Below are positions 24,790 to 34,098 of a stretch of 64,000 nt of DNA, piece by piece. The notes beneath the pieces were generated by a model, which had not been told where the DNA came from, did no database searches, and saw nothing but the letters and a program-made list of their open reading frames with translations. Every line of letters starts with the position of its first letter. Within the stretch, counting starts at the first letter, position 1. This stretch comes from Deferribacterales bacterium Deferri_01 (GTDB lineage: Bacteria; Chrysiogenota; Deferribacteres; Deferribacterales; Geovibrionaceae): assembly GCA_001603805.1 (NCBI GenBank), contig LUZY01000013.1, positions 124,001-188,000 of the forward strand, written 5' to 3'. A program made the position numbers and the translations under genes.

Positions 24790-24916
24790 TATTACCGCCT
24801 GCGGCAGTTGTTATTTTTCAGCGAAAAAGGTAATGTTTACTGTTAAAGTTATTATCGCAGCATTACGATTGAATATTAGTATTATTTTTTCGTCTTTGAA
24901 TTTCAGGAGGTTATCC

Positions 24917-27900
24917 GTGAGTTTCAGAAAAGTCTTTTTTTTCATGCTTATAGCGATGTCATTTCTTCTCTCTGCATGCGGCAGCAGCGGTGGCGGAGGC
25001 AGTGACGGCAGCACTGTCAGGCTTGAAAACATAGTTATCAGCCCGCCTTCAGCCAGTATCCTTATCGGACGCACCGCACAGCTTGAAGCTGTTGCCTTAT
25101 ATTCTGACGACACATCGGTTGATGTTACAACCACTGCTGACTGGAGTTCATCTAACAACGCCGTAGCCACCGTGAGTGCAACCGGACTTATAACCGGAGT
25201 TACAAGCGGAACAGCGGTTATTACTGCCGAATACGGCAACAAGACTAAAACTGCAAATGTGTTAGTCGGTGACGGTGAAATTCTCATAGGCGTATCTGTC
25301 ACCCCCACGAAACCTATTCTATCTCTCGGTTCTGCTGAACAGCTTACTGCAACCGGGATTTATCATAATACTGCACTTGGCAAAATAACAAAAGACGTGA
25401 CTGCTGAAGCCGAATGGGAAACTTCTGCTTCGGCAGTTGCCGGTGTGAATAACGCTGCTAACAAGGGGTTTGTCCTGTCCGCAGGTGCCGGAACTGCAAA
25501 TATAACCGCAAGTCTGGGCGGATTTGACGGAGTTGCCGCTGTTACGGTGAGCAATGCCACTCTCCAGAGGGTCGAGATTGAGCCAGACTTACCTGTAAAC
25601 GCCGTGAACGCCACAAGGCAGATGACCTTAGTCGGCTACTATTCAGACGGCACCACAAGAGACCTTACATCCGAAGCCACATGGGTTTCCCAGAGTACCG
25701 GAGTTGCAACCATTAACAGCACAGGTCTTATTTCAACCCGTAGCGTAGGAACTTCCGTTATTGTGGCTACTGTCGGCTCTATTACGGATCAGACAACTCT
25801 GAGCGTTGAACCTATCAGTGTTGTTTCAATTGATATAACGCCTGCTGCGGTGAGCCTCGCTGCGGGAACGACCATTCAGCTTACAGCCACCGGAACTTAT
25901 TCCGACGGAAGCACGCAGGACATAACCGCTGATGCTTCCTGGAGTACCTCAAACTCGGCAAGGGCAACTGTCTCTACCGGCGGTCTGGTAACCGGTGTTT
26001 CTGTAGGTACAGCCAATATTACTGCCGCTGTTGGTGCTGTGTCCGGCTCTGTGGCTGTTACTGTTACCAGTGCAGAGCTTTCTTCCATTGAAGTTACACC
26101 CGGTTCTGTGTCAATAGCAAACGGATTTGACCAGCAGTTCACAGCCACCGGGGTTAACACCAACGGCACAACCGCAGACATAACAGACAGTGTCGTATGG
26201 TCTTCATCAAACGGAGCGGTTGCAGGCATAAGCAACACAGCGGGAACAAAAGGGCTTGCATCCTCTTTTTCCATGGGAACAGCCGATATAACCGCCTCTT
26301 TGGGCATGGTAACAAGTCTGCCTGTTACTATGAATGTAACAGACGCAGTTGTTCAGTCGATTCAGATTACGCCGGAAGCTCCCTCGGTTCCCCTTGGGCT
26401 TACACAGCAGTTTACCGCAACTGCAACATATTCAAACAATACAACAATGGATGTGACGTCCCTTGTAACATGGTCGGTCAGCGACCCCTTCGCCGCTGTG
26501 AGTAATGCAGCCGGAACAAGAGGCATGGCATACACCCTTGCGCAGGGAACAACCGTTGTTACCGCAACTCTTGGAAGCCATAGTGATACCACTAACTTTA
26601 CTGTGACCCCTGCGGTGCTTAACACCGTTCAGGTTACCCCGCTCACTGCCAGCCTTTCAAAAGGCAGCACCCAGCAGTTTACTGCCGTGGGCATATATTC
26701 AGATAACACAAACGTTGATATTACATCTTCCGTTACATGGGCATCCACAGACGCTTCAATAGCTTCTGTGAGCAACGCCGTCGGAACAAAAGGGCTTGTA
26801 ACGGCTGTTAACTCCAATGCCGCACCTGTAACAATCTCCGCTGCATTAAGCGGAATCACAGGTACATCAACTGTTACGGTTACCGCTGTTTCACTTTCAC
26901 ATATATCCGTTACTCCGTCCGGTACAAGTGTCGCACTGGGCAATAATCTTCAGATGACTGCCATTGGCATTTACTCTGACTATACAACACAGGATATAAC
27001 AGACCTTGTTACATGGGGTTCATCCGCAACTGCCGTTGCCACGGTAAGCAACGCCGCAGGAACTAAAGGGCTTGTCACAAGCCTTACGGAAGGAACAGCC
27101 AACATCACCGCAACATACAGCGGCAGAACAGGAACGGCAGGAATTACTGTAAACCCTGCAACGCTGGATTCCATAGTCCTTAACCCGATTATGGTAAGCA
27201 GCCTTCCTGTGGGCAGCACAAGGCAGTTCCTCGCAACGGGCTACTATTCTGACGGAACATCCATGGATGTGACATCCGCTGCCACATGGACATCAAGCAG
27301 CACCGCCAGAGCAACAGTGAGCAACGCCGCCGGAAGCAAAGGAATGGTCACAGCCATAAGCGTCGGTGCAACGAACATTACAGCTGCGATCGGCTCTGTA
27401 ACATCGGCGAATGCCCCTGTTACTGTAACTGCCGCAACACTTGATGTCATCAATATAACCCCTGCTGCTCCCACTGCAGTGGAGGGAACTACGGTGCAGT
27501 TCACTGCAACGGGCGTATATTCCGATGGTTCAAGTGCTGATATAACTTCTTCAGTTACATGGATATCAGATGCTCCTTCTGTTGCGTCAATAAGCAACGC
27601 TGCCGGAACAAAAGGGCTTGCGACAGCCATAACAAACAACGCTACTCCTGTTACGATAATCGCTTATCTCTCAGGTGCGGCAGGTTCAACCACTCTGAAG
27701 GTTGATGCGGCTACGCTTACTTCAATTGCTGTAACTCCTGCTTCTCCGTCCATAGCTCTCGGCAGCAGTCAGCAGTTTACAGCCACCGGAACTTACTCCA
27801 CAGGCTTTACAACTGACATAACAGAGCAAGTTACATGGACTCTCAGTAACTACTCCATAGCTTCCATAAGCAATACCGCAGGCACAAGAGGGCTTGCCGT

Positions 27901-28525
27901 ATCTGTGGCGCAGGGCTCAACAACTGTCACCGCAACTCTCAGCGGAGTGACATCCCCTTCTGTTACGCTCACTGTGACTCCGGCAACGCTGACCAGTATA
28001 ACCGTTACACCCGCTCCTTTCTCTGTGGTTGTAGGTGAAACTGTTCAGCTCACTGCCATAGGGCATTACTCCAACGGAAGCACGGAGATAATAACCGACA
28101 CGGCTTCGTGGTCATCCCTCATGACTTCCCGTGCAACGGTAGGAGACACATCAGGGGTAAATAAAGGGCTTGTGACTGGTATTGTTGCCGGCACAACCAC
28201 AATAAGAGCTATACAGGGCGGTGTCACAGGCACTGCCGCTGTGACTGTGACGGGATATGCGATAACATCAATATCTCTTACTCCGGCGTCTACGACTATT
28301 GCCAACGGAGCCACACAGCAGTATACAGCTATAGCCACATACACTAATGGTTCTACGGAAGACATTACAAGCGCCGCAGGTACAACATGGTCAAGCGATG
28401 ACACGAGCATAGCTACGGTTAACGCAACAGGGCTTGCCACGGGTGACGCGGCAAATGACGGAACTGTTACCATAACAGTGAACAAGGCAGGGGTATCGCA
28501 GACAGCGGATCTCACTGTAAACTAA
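24917..28525 (+). CDS. Large lipoprotein with 13 BIG2 (Ig-like) repeats
   Basis: This surface-type protein of about 1202 residues starts at GTG 24917, preceded by CAGGAGG. The N-terminus is a lipoprotein signal ending in LLSAC (Cys 21), followed by a glycine/serine linker. The rest is about 13 tandem bacterial Ig-like group 2 domains of ~85-90 residues, each with the pattern (I/V)xVTPxxxS(I/V)xxG, QxTAxGxYSDG(S/T)xxDIT and GxAxITA. No enzymatic domain follows. The likely role is in adhesion, the envelope or a matrix. A longer in-frame start at 24776 would overlap the divergent gene and bury the signal peptide, so it is rejected. Repeat number may vary between strains. Confidence 0.88.
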   Translation: MSFRKVFFFMLIAMSFLLSACGSSGGGGSDGSTVRLENIVISPPSASILIGRTAQLEAVALYSDDTSVDVTTTADWSSSNNAVATVSATGLITGVTSGTAVITAEYGNKTKTANVLVGDGEILIGVSVTPTKPILSLGSAEQLTATGIYHNTALGKITKDVTAEAEWETSASAVAGVNNAANKGFVLSAGAGTANITASLGGFDGVAAVTVSNATLQRVEIEPDLPVNAVNATRQMTLVGYYSDGTTRDLTSEATWVSQSTGVATINSTGLISTRSVGTSVIVATVGSITDQTTLSVEPISVVSIDITPAAVSLAAGTTIQLTATGTYSDGSTQDITADASWSTSNSARATVSTGGLVTGVSVGTANITAAVGAVSGSVAVTVTSAELSSIEVTPGSVSIANGFDQQFTATGVNTNGTTADITDSVVWSSSNGAVAGISNTAGTKGLASSFSMGTADITASLGMVTSLPVTMNVTDAVVQSIQITPEAPSVPLGLTQQFTATATYSNNTTMDVTSLVTWSVSDPFAAVSNAAGTRGMAYTLAQGTTVVTATLGSHSDTTNFTVTPAVLNTVQVTPLTASLSKGSTQQFTAVGIYSDNTNVDITSSVTWASTDASIASVSNAVGTKGLVTAVNSNAAPVTISAALSGITGTSTVTVTAVSLSHISVTPSGTSVALGNNLQMTAIGIYSDYTTQDITDLVTWGSSATAVATVSNAAGTKGLVTSLTEGTANITATYSGRTGTAGITVNPATLDSIVLNPIMVSSLPVGSTRQFLATGYYSDGTSMDVTSAATWTSSSTARATVSNAAGSKGMVTAISVGATNITAAIGSVTSANAPVTVTAATLDVINITPAAPTAVEGTTVQFTATGVYSDGSSADITSSVTWISDAPSVASISNAAGTKGLATAITNNATPVTIIAYLSGAAGSTTLKVDAATLTSIAVTPASPSIALGSSQQFTATGTYSTGFTTDITEQVTWTLSNYSIASISNTAGTRGLAVSVAQGSTTVTATLSGVTSPSVTLTVTPATLTSITVTPAPFSVVVGETVQLTAIGHYSNGSTEIITDTASWSSLMTSRATVGDTSGVNKGLVTGIVAGTTTIRAIQGGVTGTAAVTVTGYAITSISLTPASTTIANGATQQYTAIATYTNGSTEDITSAAGTTWSSDDTSIATVNATGLATGDAANDGTVTITVNKAGVSQTADLTVN

Positions 28526-28538
28526 GATATGAATTAAG

Positions 28539-28573
28539 GGCAGGGGGCTGAATCAGCCTCCTGTCTTCTTTTT
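28539..28573 (+). terminator. Intrinsic terminator of the BIG2 gene
   Basis: A 12-base-pair stem (28539-28550 with 28554-28565, two G-T pairs, three-base loop) is followed by TTCTTTTT. It lies between two convergent genes and ends the BIG2 transcript. Confidence 0.78.
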
Positions 28574-28581
28574 GATTATAT

Positions 28582-31011
28582 TTATCTGGGAAGCTCGATT
28601 GTGAAAGATGCTCCGCTGTTTTCATTGCGGGCGTTTATTTTTCCGTCCATGTTTGTTTCAATCACTGTCCGGCACATGTAAAGTCCTACGCCGGTTCCTT
28701 TTCCCTGTTCCTTGGTTGTAAAATAGGGGAGAAATATTTCAGGCATTATGTCTTCCGGGATGCCGCCGCCGTTATCCTTAACTTCAATCACAATATGATC
28801 ATCTGTTAAAGAAATGAAAGTTTCTATAGTACCTGTTCTGGGAACAAGCCCTTTTTCTCTGTTTTCCGCTATGGCTTCAATCGCATTGTGGTAAATATTC
28901 AGCATAACCTGCTTAAATTCTGTGGGAAACCCTTCAGATTCAAAGGCTTTATTTTTGCAGTCATCTGTTTTTATGTTTCCTGTCACAGAAATAGGCTTGG
29001 AATTGTTTATTACCGCAGTGAGTTCTATATTGGCATATTCAGCCTTGGCTGTTGCCATTGCGAGACTTTCAAAAACCATCTCAACAATATTAAAGCGCAC
29101 TCTCGCCTCGTTGGCTGCGTAAAAATTTCTGAAATCGTCAATGGTTTTAGAGAGATAAAGAATAAGGTACATACAGCTTTCCGTCATGCTCTTAACATAT
29201 TCGAGATTCATCTCACCGCTTTCAAAGGAGTCTTCAAAGTCTTGAATATAAAGTCCAAGGGCATTTATAGGCTGACGCCACTGATGGGCTATTGAGTTTA
29301 TCATCTGCCCCATTGCAGTAAATTTTGACTGCTCAAAGAGAAGATGTTCATTTTTCCTGCGTTTTTCTGTTTCTGCTGCTACGGCTTGTTCAAGGTTGCG
29401 GTTAAGCTCTTCAAGTTGTGCTGTTTTTGCTATTAGCTCTTTCTCAAGGCGTATTCCTGAAGTATTGTTTTCGAGAACACCAAGAACAGTCTCTACATCT
29501 CCCTGGCTGTTAAAAAGGGGAATCCCTGTAAAAGTTGTACGCATTTGCCCGGAAGAGGAATGGATTTCCAGCTCTTTTATTATTATAAAGCTTTTCATTA
29601 TCTCAGCATCTCTGTCTGTTGAACTGAAAACAGGAAGGTTAGGGTACTCTTCACGGAGTTCATCCTCTGTTTTCCCCAGAGCGGATGATGCAGGGATATT
29701 CAGTATTCCCACCATGGCATCGTTCCAGAGGGAAAATCTGTAGCCGTTTTTTGTGTTTTTTGCATAAACACCTAAAGGAATGCTGTCAGTTACGGTTTTA
29801 AAGAACTTTTTCTGCTCGTTATTATGTCTGCTTTCTTCAAAGAGAACTGACATAACCGGACGCAGGCTTTCATACAGTTCGCGGAATTCAAACGGGAGTA
29901 AAGAGACTGAGTTTCTGTCCGTTTTTTTAATTTCAAATGTTCCGTTAAGCGTATCCTTCAGGCTGCTTACCCCTTTATTTAATTTCCGCCTGGCATAAAG
30001 AAAAATCAGAATTATCCCTGAACACATTATAAAAAACGCTGCTGCTGTTTTTGCTGTGTCCTGTGCGGTCAAAGATGCTTCCGGTGAAAACGCTGCGTTA
30101 TTGACTGGGGCGGTTTTGCCTATGACCCAGTTCCAGTCTTCTATAGGCAATACATAAGAGAGCATCCTAACGGGTTTACCGCTTTTAAAATCCTGAAGGG
30201 AGTAGTAAATAAATCCTCCTCCGTTTTCTGCCATGCTTATATGACTGTGCAGCATGTCTCTGCCGTCCGGGTCTGATATTTCCATCAGGTCTTGTCCTGT
30301 GTTCTCACCCGTAAGCACAGTGCCTTCATTAGTTATGATGAAAAGATCGCCATTTTCTGATTCAATAGCGGATATAAATTCTGCTGTTTTGCGCATTATG
30401 CTTTTTTCAAAATCGTTAGTCATAACAGCAGAGCATATGTAAATATCCAGTTCTTCAAAATATTTTACAAAGATTTGTTTTTCCTGTGATTTATTATCTC
30501 CGATAGTCATAAACCCATGATTTTCATTTGCCGCTGTTTTAAGCTTTTTGGGATCTATGGGGTTTAGGAGATCTGCGGATACTGGTGAAAACAGAACTTT
30601 CCCCTGTCCGGAAACGGCAAAAGTATATCCGCTGCCTTCCATGAACCGCAAATGCAGAAGAGGGATTCTGATCAGATTGATTATTCTTTCCCTGCCTCCT
30701 CCGGCATGTTCTTTATAAACTTCTTTTGATATAAGAAAAGCTTTTGAAGCGGAGTCTGAAAGTTTCTGGTTGATTTTCTGTTTGCTGTCAAGGCGTAAGT
30801 GATTTATATAGCTATGAAAAAGTTCTGAATCGTGTTTTAACTCTGTTTTTATCAGGTTAGTTTGTTCCGATGCTGCTGATTCAGCTTTTACATATTCCAA
30901 TTCATTTGTCTTCTGAAAAAAAAGCAAAGCAAAAGGCACAGCGGAAATAAAACCCGCCGCAGCAAAACACAGGAGTATAACGGTTGTTAACCTGCTGAAA
31001 ATATTTCTCAT
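28582..31011 (-). CDS. Membrane sensor histidine kinase with Cache and PAS domains
   Basis: This 809-residue protein has a TM helix (~10-32), a large periplasmic Cache-type sensor (~35-315), a second TM (~320-340, AFFIMCSGIILIFLYAR), a PAS domain (~400-530), a coiled coil, a dimerisation helix with the phospho-acceptor histidine in AHQWRQPINA, and an HATPase domain ending at the C-terminus (DNGGGIPEDIMPEIF, GTGVGLYMCRTVI). The HQWRQP H box is typical of a kinase group common in epsilonproteobacteria and Deferribacteres. No response regulator is adjacent on this strand. The signal is unknown. Confidence 0.9.
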   Translation of the reverse strand: MRNIFSRLTTVILLCFAAAGFISAVPFALLFFQKTNELEYVKAESAASEQTNLIKTELKHDSELFHSYINHLRLDSKQKINQKLSDSASKAFLISKEVYKEHAGGGRERIINLIRIPLLHLRFMEGSGYTFAVSGQGKVLFSPVSADLLNPIDPKKLKTAANENHGFMTIGDNKSQEKQIFVKYFEELDIYICSAVMTNDFEKSIMRKTAEFISAIESENGDLFIITNEGTVLTGENTGQDLMEISDPDGRDMLHSHISMAENGGGFIYYSLQDFKSGKPVRMLSYVLPIEDWNWVIGKTAPVNNAAFSPEASLTAQDTAKTAAAFFIMCSGIILIFLYARRKLNKGVSSLKDTLNGTFEIKKTDRNSVSLLPFEFRELYESLRPVMSVLFEESRHNNEQKKFFKTVTDSIPLGVYAKNTKNGYRFSLWNDAMVGILNIPASSALGKTEDELREEYPNLPVFSSTDRDAEIMKSFIIIKELEIHSSSGQMRTTFTGIPLFNSQGDVETVLGVLENNTSGIRLEKELIAKTAQLEELNRNLEQAVAAETEKRRKNEHLLFEQSKFTAMGQMINSIAHQWRQPINALGLYIQDFEDSFESGEMNLEYVKSMTESCMYLILYLSKTIDDFRNFYAANEARVRFNIVEMVFESLAMATAKAEYANIELTAVINNSKPISVTGNIKTDDCKNKAFESEGFPTEFKQVMLNIYHNAIEAIAENREKGLVPRTGTIETFISLTDDHIVIEVKDNGGGIPEDIMPEIFLPYFTTKEQGKGTGVGLYMCRTVIETNMDGKINARNENSGASFTIELPR

Positions 31012-31120
31012 TATTGATAATCCTTTAACGAAGTATATTTTAAAAAGGCATCATAATCAATGACGATAATCAGCGATTTTGATATATTCGGCTATATAAT
31101 GATGTGTTATAGATAGGCTC

Positions 31121-33937
31121 ATGGATAAATTAATCAGTCATCTTCATAAAGGGCAGTTTGCCTCATCTCTTAACTATGAAAGGGTTATACCTTCCAGAGA
31201 TGCGGAATACGAAGAACTCGGCATCATAGAATCGGACATAATAAGAAATGCTGTCCGTGATATGGGGATAGAAAAACTTTACACTCATCAGGCAGAGAGC
31301 TACCGGCATGTCAAAGAAGGGCGGGACATTATCGTAACCACCCCCACAGCCAGCGGGAAGACTCTCTGCTATAATCTTCCTGTAATTGAAGATATATATC
31401 ATAACCGCAATGTGCGTGCCCTTTATCTTTTTCCTCTTAAGGCGCTGGGTCATGACCAGCAGAAGAGCTTAGAAAACTTCATCAGCGAAATTCCCCTTGG
31501 CGGTGGAATAAAAACCGCTGTCATTGATGGTGACACTGATAAAAAACTCCGCCGTAAAATTTTAAAGGATCAGCCCAATATAGTAATCAGCAACCCTGAT
31601 ATAATGCACTACTCAATGCTTGCCAAGCGTGAGGAGTGGGACGGTTTTTTAAGCGGACTTAAGTATCTGATTGTAGATGAACTGCACACATACAGAGGCG
31701 TTTTCGGAAGCCATGTTTATAATTTATTTGCCCGTTTTCAGCGCCTTTATCCCAATATACGTATTATCTCCTGCTCCGCCACCATAGGAAGCCCTGCTGA
31801 GTTTGCCTCACAGCTTTTCGGACGTGAGTTTGTCCATGTCTCAAAGAGCGGTGCTCCTGCGGGGAAAAAGCATTTCCTTATGTTTAATCCTGATATTCCG
31901 GCGGCGGCTCTGGCTAATTATCTTCTTAAGGTTAATATCGAAGCCGGGGTTAAGACAATCTGCTTCACCAAATCACGCAAGCAGACGGAAACAATATTTG
32001 CCAGAGCAATTTCAAATGACCCAACTTACGCATCCGCCTTAAGCTCATACAGGGCTGGTTTTCTGCCGGAGGAAAGGCGTGAGATAGAAAAAAAGTTCTC
32101 AAGCGGCAAGCTGAAGGCTGTAATCTCCACATCGGCATTTGAACTGGGGCTTGATATAGGCGGTGTTGACTCGACCATTCTTGTCGGGTATCCGGGTTCG
32201 ATGATGAGCCTATGGCAGAGGGCAGGGCGAAGCGGTAGAGGGGTTAAGGACAGTCTTATTATCCTCATAGCAGGTAATGATGCACTGGATCAGTATTATG
32301 TGAGGAAACCCGAACTGCTTTTCGATGGACAGTTTGAGGAACTGGCGGTTGACAGGGACAATACAGAGATAAACGAGGGGCATATAATATGCGCCGCTTA
32401 TGAAAAGCCTGTTTCAAGGGATGAGGCGTATTACAAAGACAATGCCTCTCTAATAGAGAAGCTGGCCGCAGACGGACGGCTTTTTGAGGAAGCCGGCGGC
32501 GGCAGATTATTTGCTCTGGGCAGGTATCCGTATGGTGATATTGACTTACGCATGGCAGGGGAAAGCTACACCCTGAACTGCTCAAAGATAATGATCGCCA
32601 CAAACTCCGGCAGGCGTGTTTATACAGAAAACTTTAAAGGAGCTGTCTACCTCCACAGGGGCAGTCAGTTTATTGTAACAGATACGGACAGACAGAAGCG
32701 TGAGATAGAGCTTCAGCCTTTTAACGGAAACTACTTTACTGTTCCTCTCACTGAGAAACAGACATCTGTTCTGGAAGAGCGTAAACGCCTTACAGACGGA
32801 AACATGAGAGCATGCTTCAGCGACCTGCGTGTTACAGAAAGGCTGACAGGATATTCCAAAATATCTGCCCGAACAGGGGAAAAGCTTCAGGATGTTAACC
32901 TTGAGGAAGATCCCGTGATGTTTGAAACAAAAGGAATGTATTTCCTCATGCCCGCCGCCTTTCGTCAGGAGATAGAGGAACGGGGCATGAACTACATGGG
33001 CTCAATACATGCCTTTGAACATGCCGTTATTGCCATGCTGCCCACTGTTGTACTAAGCTCAAGGGATGATGTGGGCGGTATCTCATACCCTTATCATCCT
33101 CAGCTTGAAAGCTCTGCTGTTTTTGTTTACGACGGTTATCCGGGCGGAGTCGGCATAGTAAAAAGAGCTTTCGGCAGGATAAGAGAACTGCTGGAAACCA
33201 CGCTCAATCAGGTGAAATACTGTGGATGTGAGGATGGATGCCCCGCCTGTATATACTCGCCTAAATGCGGCAGCGGTAATTACCCGCTGGATAAAAAAGG
33301 GGCGGTGTATCTTATTCAGCGCCTTCTTGAGGCCGATTTGAAGGAAGAGGAGGAAAAACCTGTGATAAAAGCAGAAAACAGCGGCGAAGTGCTGGTTTAT
33401 GACATAGAAACAAAATATTCGGCTGAAGATGTCGGCGGGTGGAATAACAGTCACAAGATGGGTGTTTCCGTTGCTGTTGTTTATTCCATGAATACAGGGG
33501 AATATTCTGCCTACCGTGAGGAAAAGGTTAACGAACTTACAGAAAGGCTCGCATCCGCAAGGATGATACTGGGCTTTAATAATATAGGCTTTGACAACAA
33601 GGTCTTATCCGGTTACGGTATGCCCGCTTTCAGGGGAACTTTCGTGTTTGACATGCTGGCGGATGTCCGCAGTCTTACCGGACAGAGGTTTTCCCTTGAA
33701 AAACTCGCCACAGCGACCCTGAATACAGGTAAGTCCGCAGACGGACTCATGGCGCTTCAATGGTATAAGGAAGGGCGGTTTGATCTCATAGAAGAATACT
33801 GCACGAAGGATGTCGAGGTCACAAAGGATCTGTTCATGTTCGGAGTAAACAACGGTTTTATACATGCTCCGGTGAAGGACGGAAGCCTCATCCGCATACC
33901 AGTGAAATGGAAGGAGATTCTTGCTTCCTATCTGTGA
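31121..33937 (+). CDS. MrfA/YprA-like DEAH-box helicase fused to DEDDy exonuclease
   Basis: This 938-residue protein has a superfamily 2 helicase core at residues ~45-400 (Walker A TPTASGKT at 74-81, DELH near 190, SAT near 219, QRAGRSGRG near 365), a middle region and a DUF1998-type cysteine cluster (C701, C703, C707, C710, C716), which form the MrfA/YprA architecture. It is followed by an RNase H-like exonuclease at ~757-905 (D761 and E763 in YDIE, D825 in GFDNKV, Y893-x3-D897). In Bacillus, MrfA and the exonuclease MrfB are separate neighbours that repair mitomycin-type damage; here they are one chain, with a DEDDy rather than DEDDh signature. The gene is monocistronic. The DNA-repair role is inferred from the family. 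Confidence 0.85.
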   Translation: MDKLISHLHKGQFASSLNYERVIPSRDAEYEELGIIESDIIRNAVRDMGIEKLYTHQAESYRHVKEGRDIIVTTPTASGKTLCYNLPVIEDIYHNRNVRALYLFPLKALGHDQQKSLENFISEIPLGGGIKTAVIDGDTDKKLRRKILKDQPNIVISNPDIMHYSMLAKREEWDGFLSGLKYLIVDELHTYRGVFGSHVYNLFARFQRLYPNIRIISCSATIGSPAEFASQLFGREFVHVSKSGAPAGKKHFLMFNPDIPAAALANYLLKVNIEAGVKTICFTKSRKQTETIFARAISNDPTYASALSSYRAGFLPEERREIEKKFSSGKLKAVISTSAFELGLDIGGVDSTILVGYPGSMMSLWQRAGRSGRGVKDSLIILIAGNDALDQYYVRKPELLFDGQFEELAVDRDNTEINEGHIICAAYEKPVSRDEAYYKDNASLIEKLAADGRLFEEAGGGRLFALGRYPYGDIDLRMAGESYTLNCSKIMIATNSGRRVYTENFKGAVYLHRGSQFIVTDTDRQKREIELQPFNGNYFTVPLTEKQTSVLEERKRLTDGNMRACFSDLRVTERLTGYSKISARTGEKLQDVNLEEDPVMFETKGMYFLMPAAFRQEIEERGMNYMGSIHAFEHAVIAMLPTVVLSSRDDVGGISYPYHPQLESSAVFVYDGYPGGVGIVKRAFGRIRELLETTLNQVKYCGCEDGCPACIYSPKCGSGNYPLDKKGAVYLIQRLLEADLKEEEEKPVIKAENSGEVLVYDIETKYSAEDVGGWNNSHKMGVSVAVVYSMNTGEYSAYREEKVNELTERLASARMILGFNNIGFDNKVLSGYGMPAFRGTFVFDMLADVRSLTGQRFSLEKLATATLNTGKSADGLMALQWYKEGRFDLIEEYCTKDVEVTKDLFMFGVNNGFIHAPVKDGSLIRIPVKWKEILASYL

Positions 33938-34002
33938 TTGAATATTTTAAAACAATAATCGTTTTTTAATGATTTTTGCTTTATTTTCAGACCTTCCCCG
34001 TC

Positions 34003-34031
34003 TTGACTTGGCATCTTTATTACAGTATCAT
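34003..34031 (+). promoter_or_regulatory. Sigma-70 promoter of the hom-apgM-lysC-cimA operon
   Basis: TTGACT (34003-34008) and TATCAT (34026-34031) are 17 bases apart. The leader to the hom ATG is about 60 bases and shows no leader peptide or attenuator structure. Confidence 0.65.
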
Positions 34032-34098
34032 TGCAGACTTTAATTCAACAAAACGGAAGAAGCGTTCGTTTTTTAGGTAATCTTTTCGGAGGTATTTG

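Noticed and set aside
24776-24916. N-terminal extension of the BIG2 protein to 24776
   Set aside because: It overlaps the divergent RsbW-like gene, hides the lipoprotein signal, and a GTG with AGGAGG at 24917 gives a proper signal peptide.
24917-28525. Tandem repetition that at first looks CRISPR-like at DNA level
   Set aside because: The period is about 260-270 bases, it is in one open frame and encodes BIG2 domains; there are no short identical repeats with unique spacers.
33995-34031. TTGGCATC before hom, resembling a sigma-54 -24 box
   Set aside because: No TTGC lies at the required distance; the stretch fits a sigma-70 promoter (TTGACT-17-TATCAT) instead.
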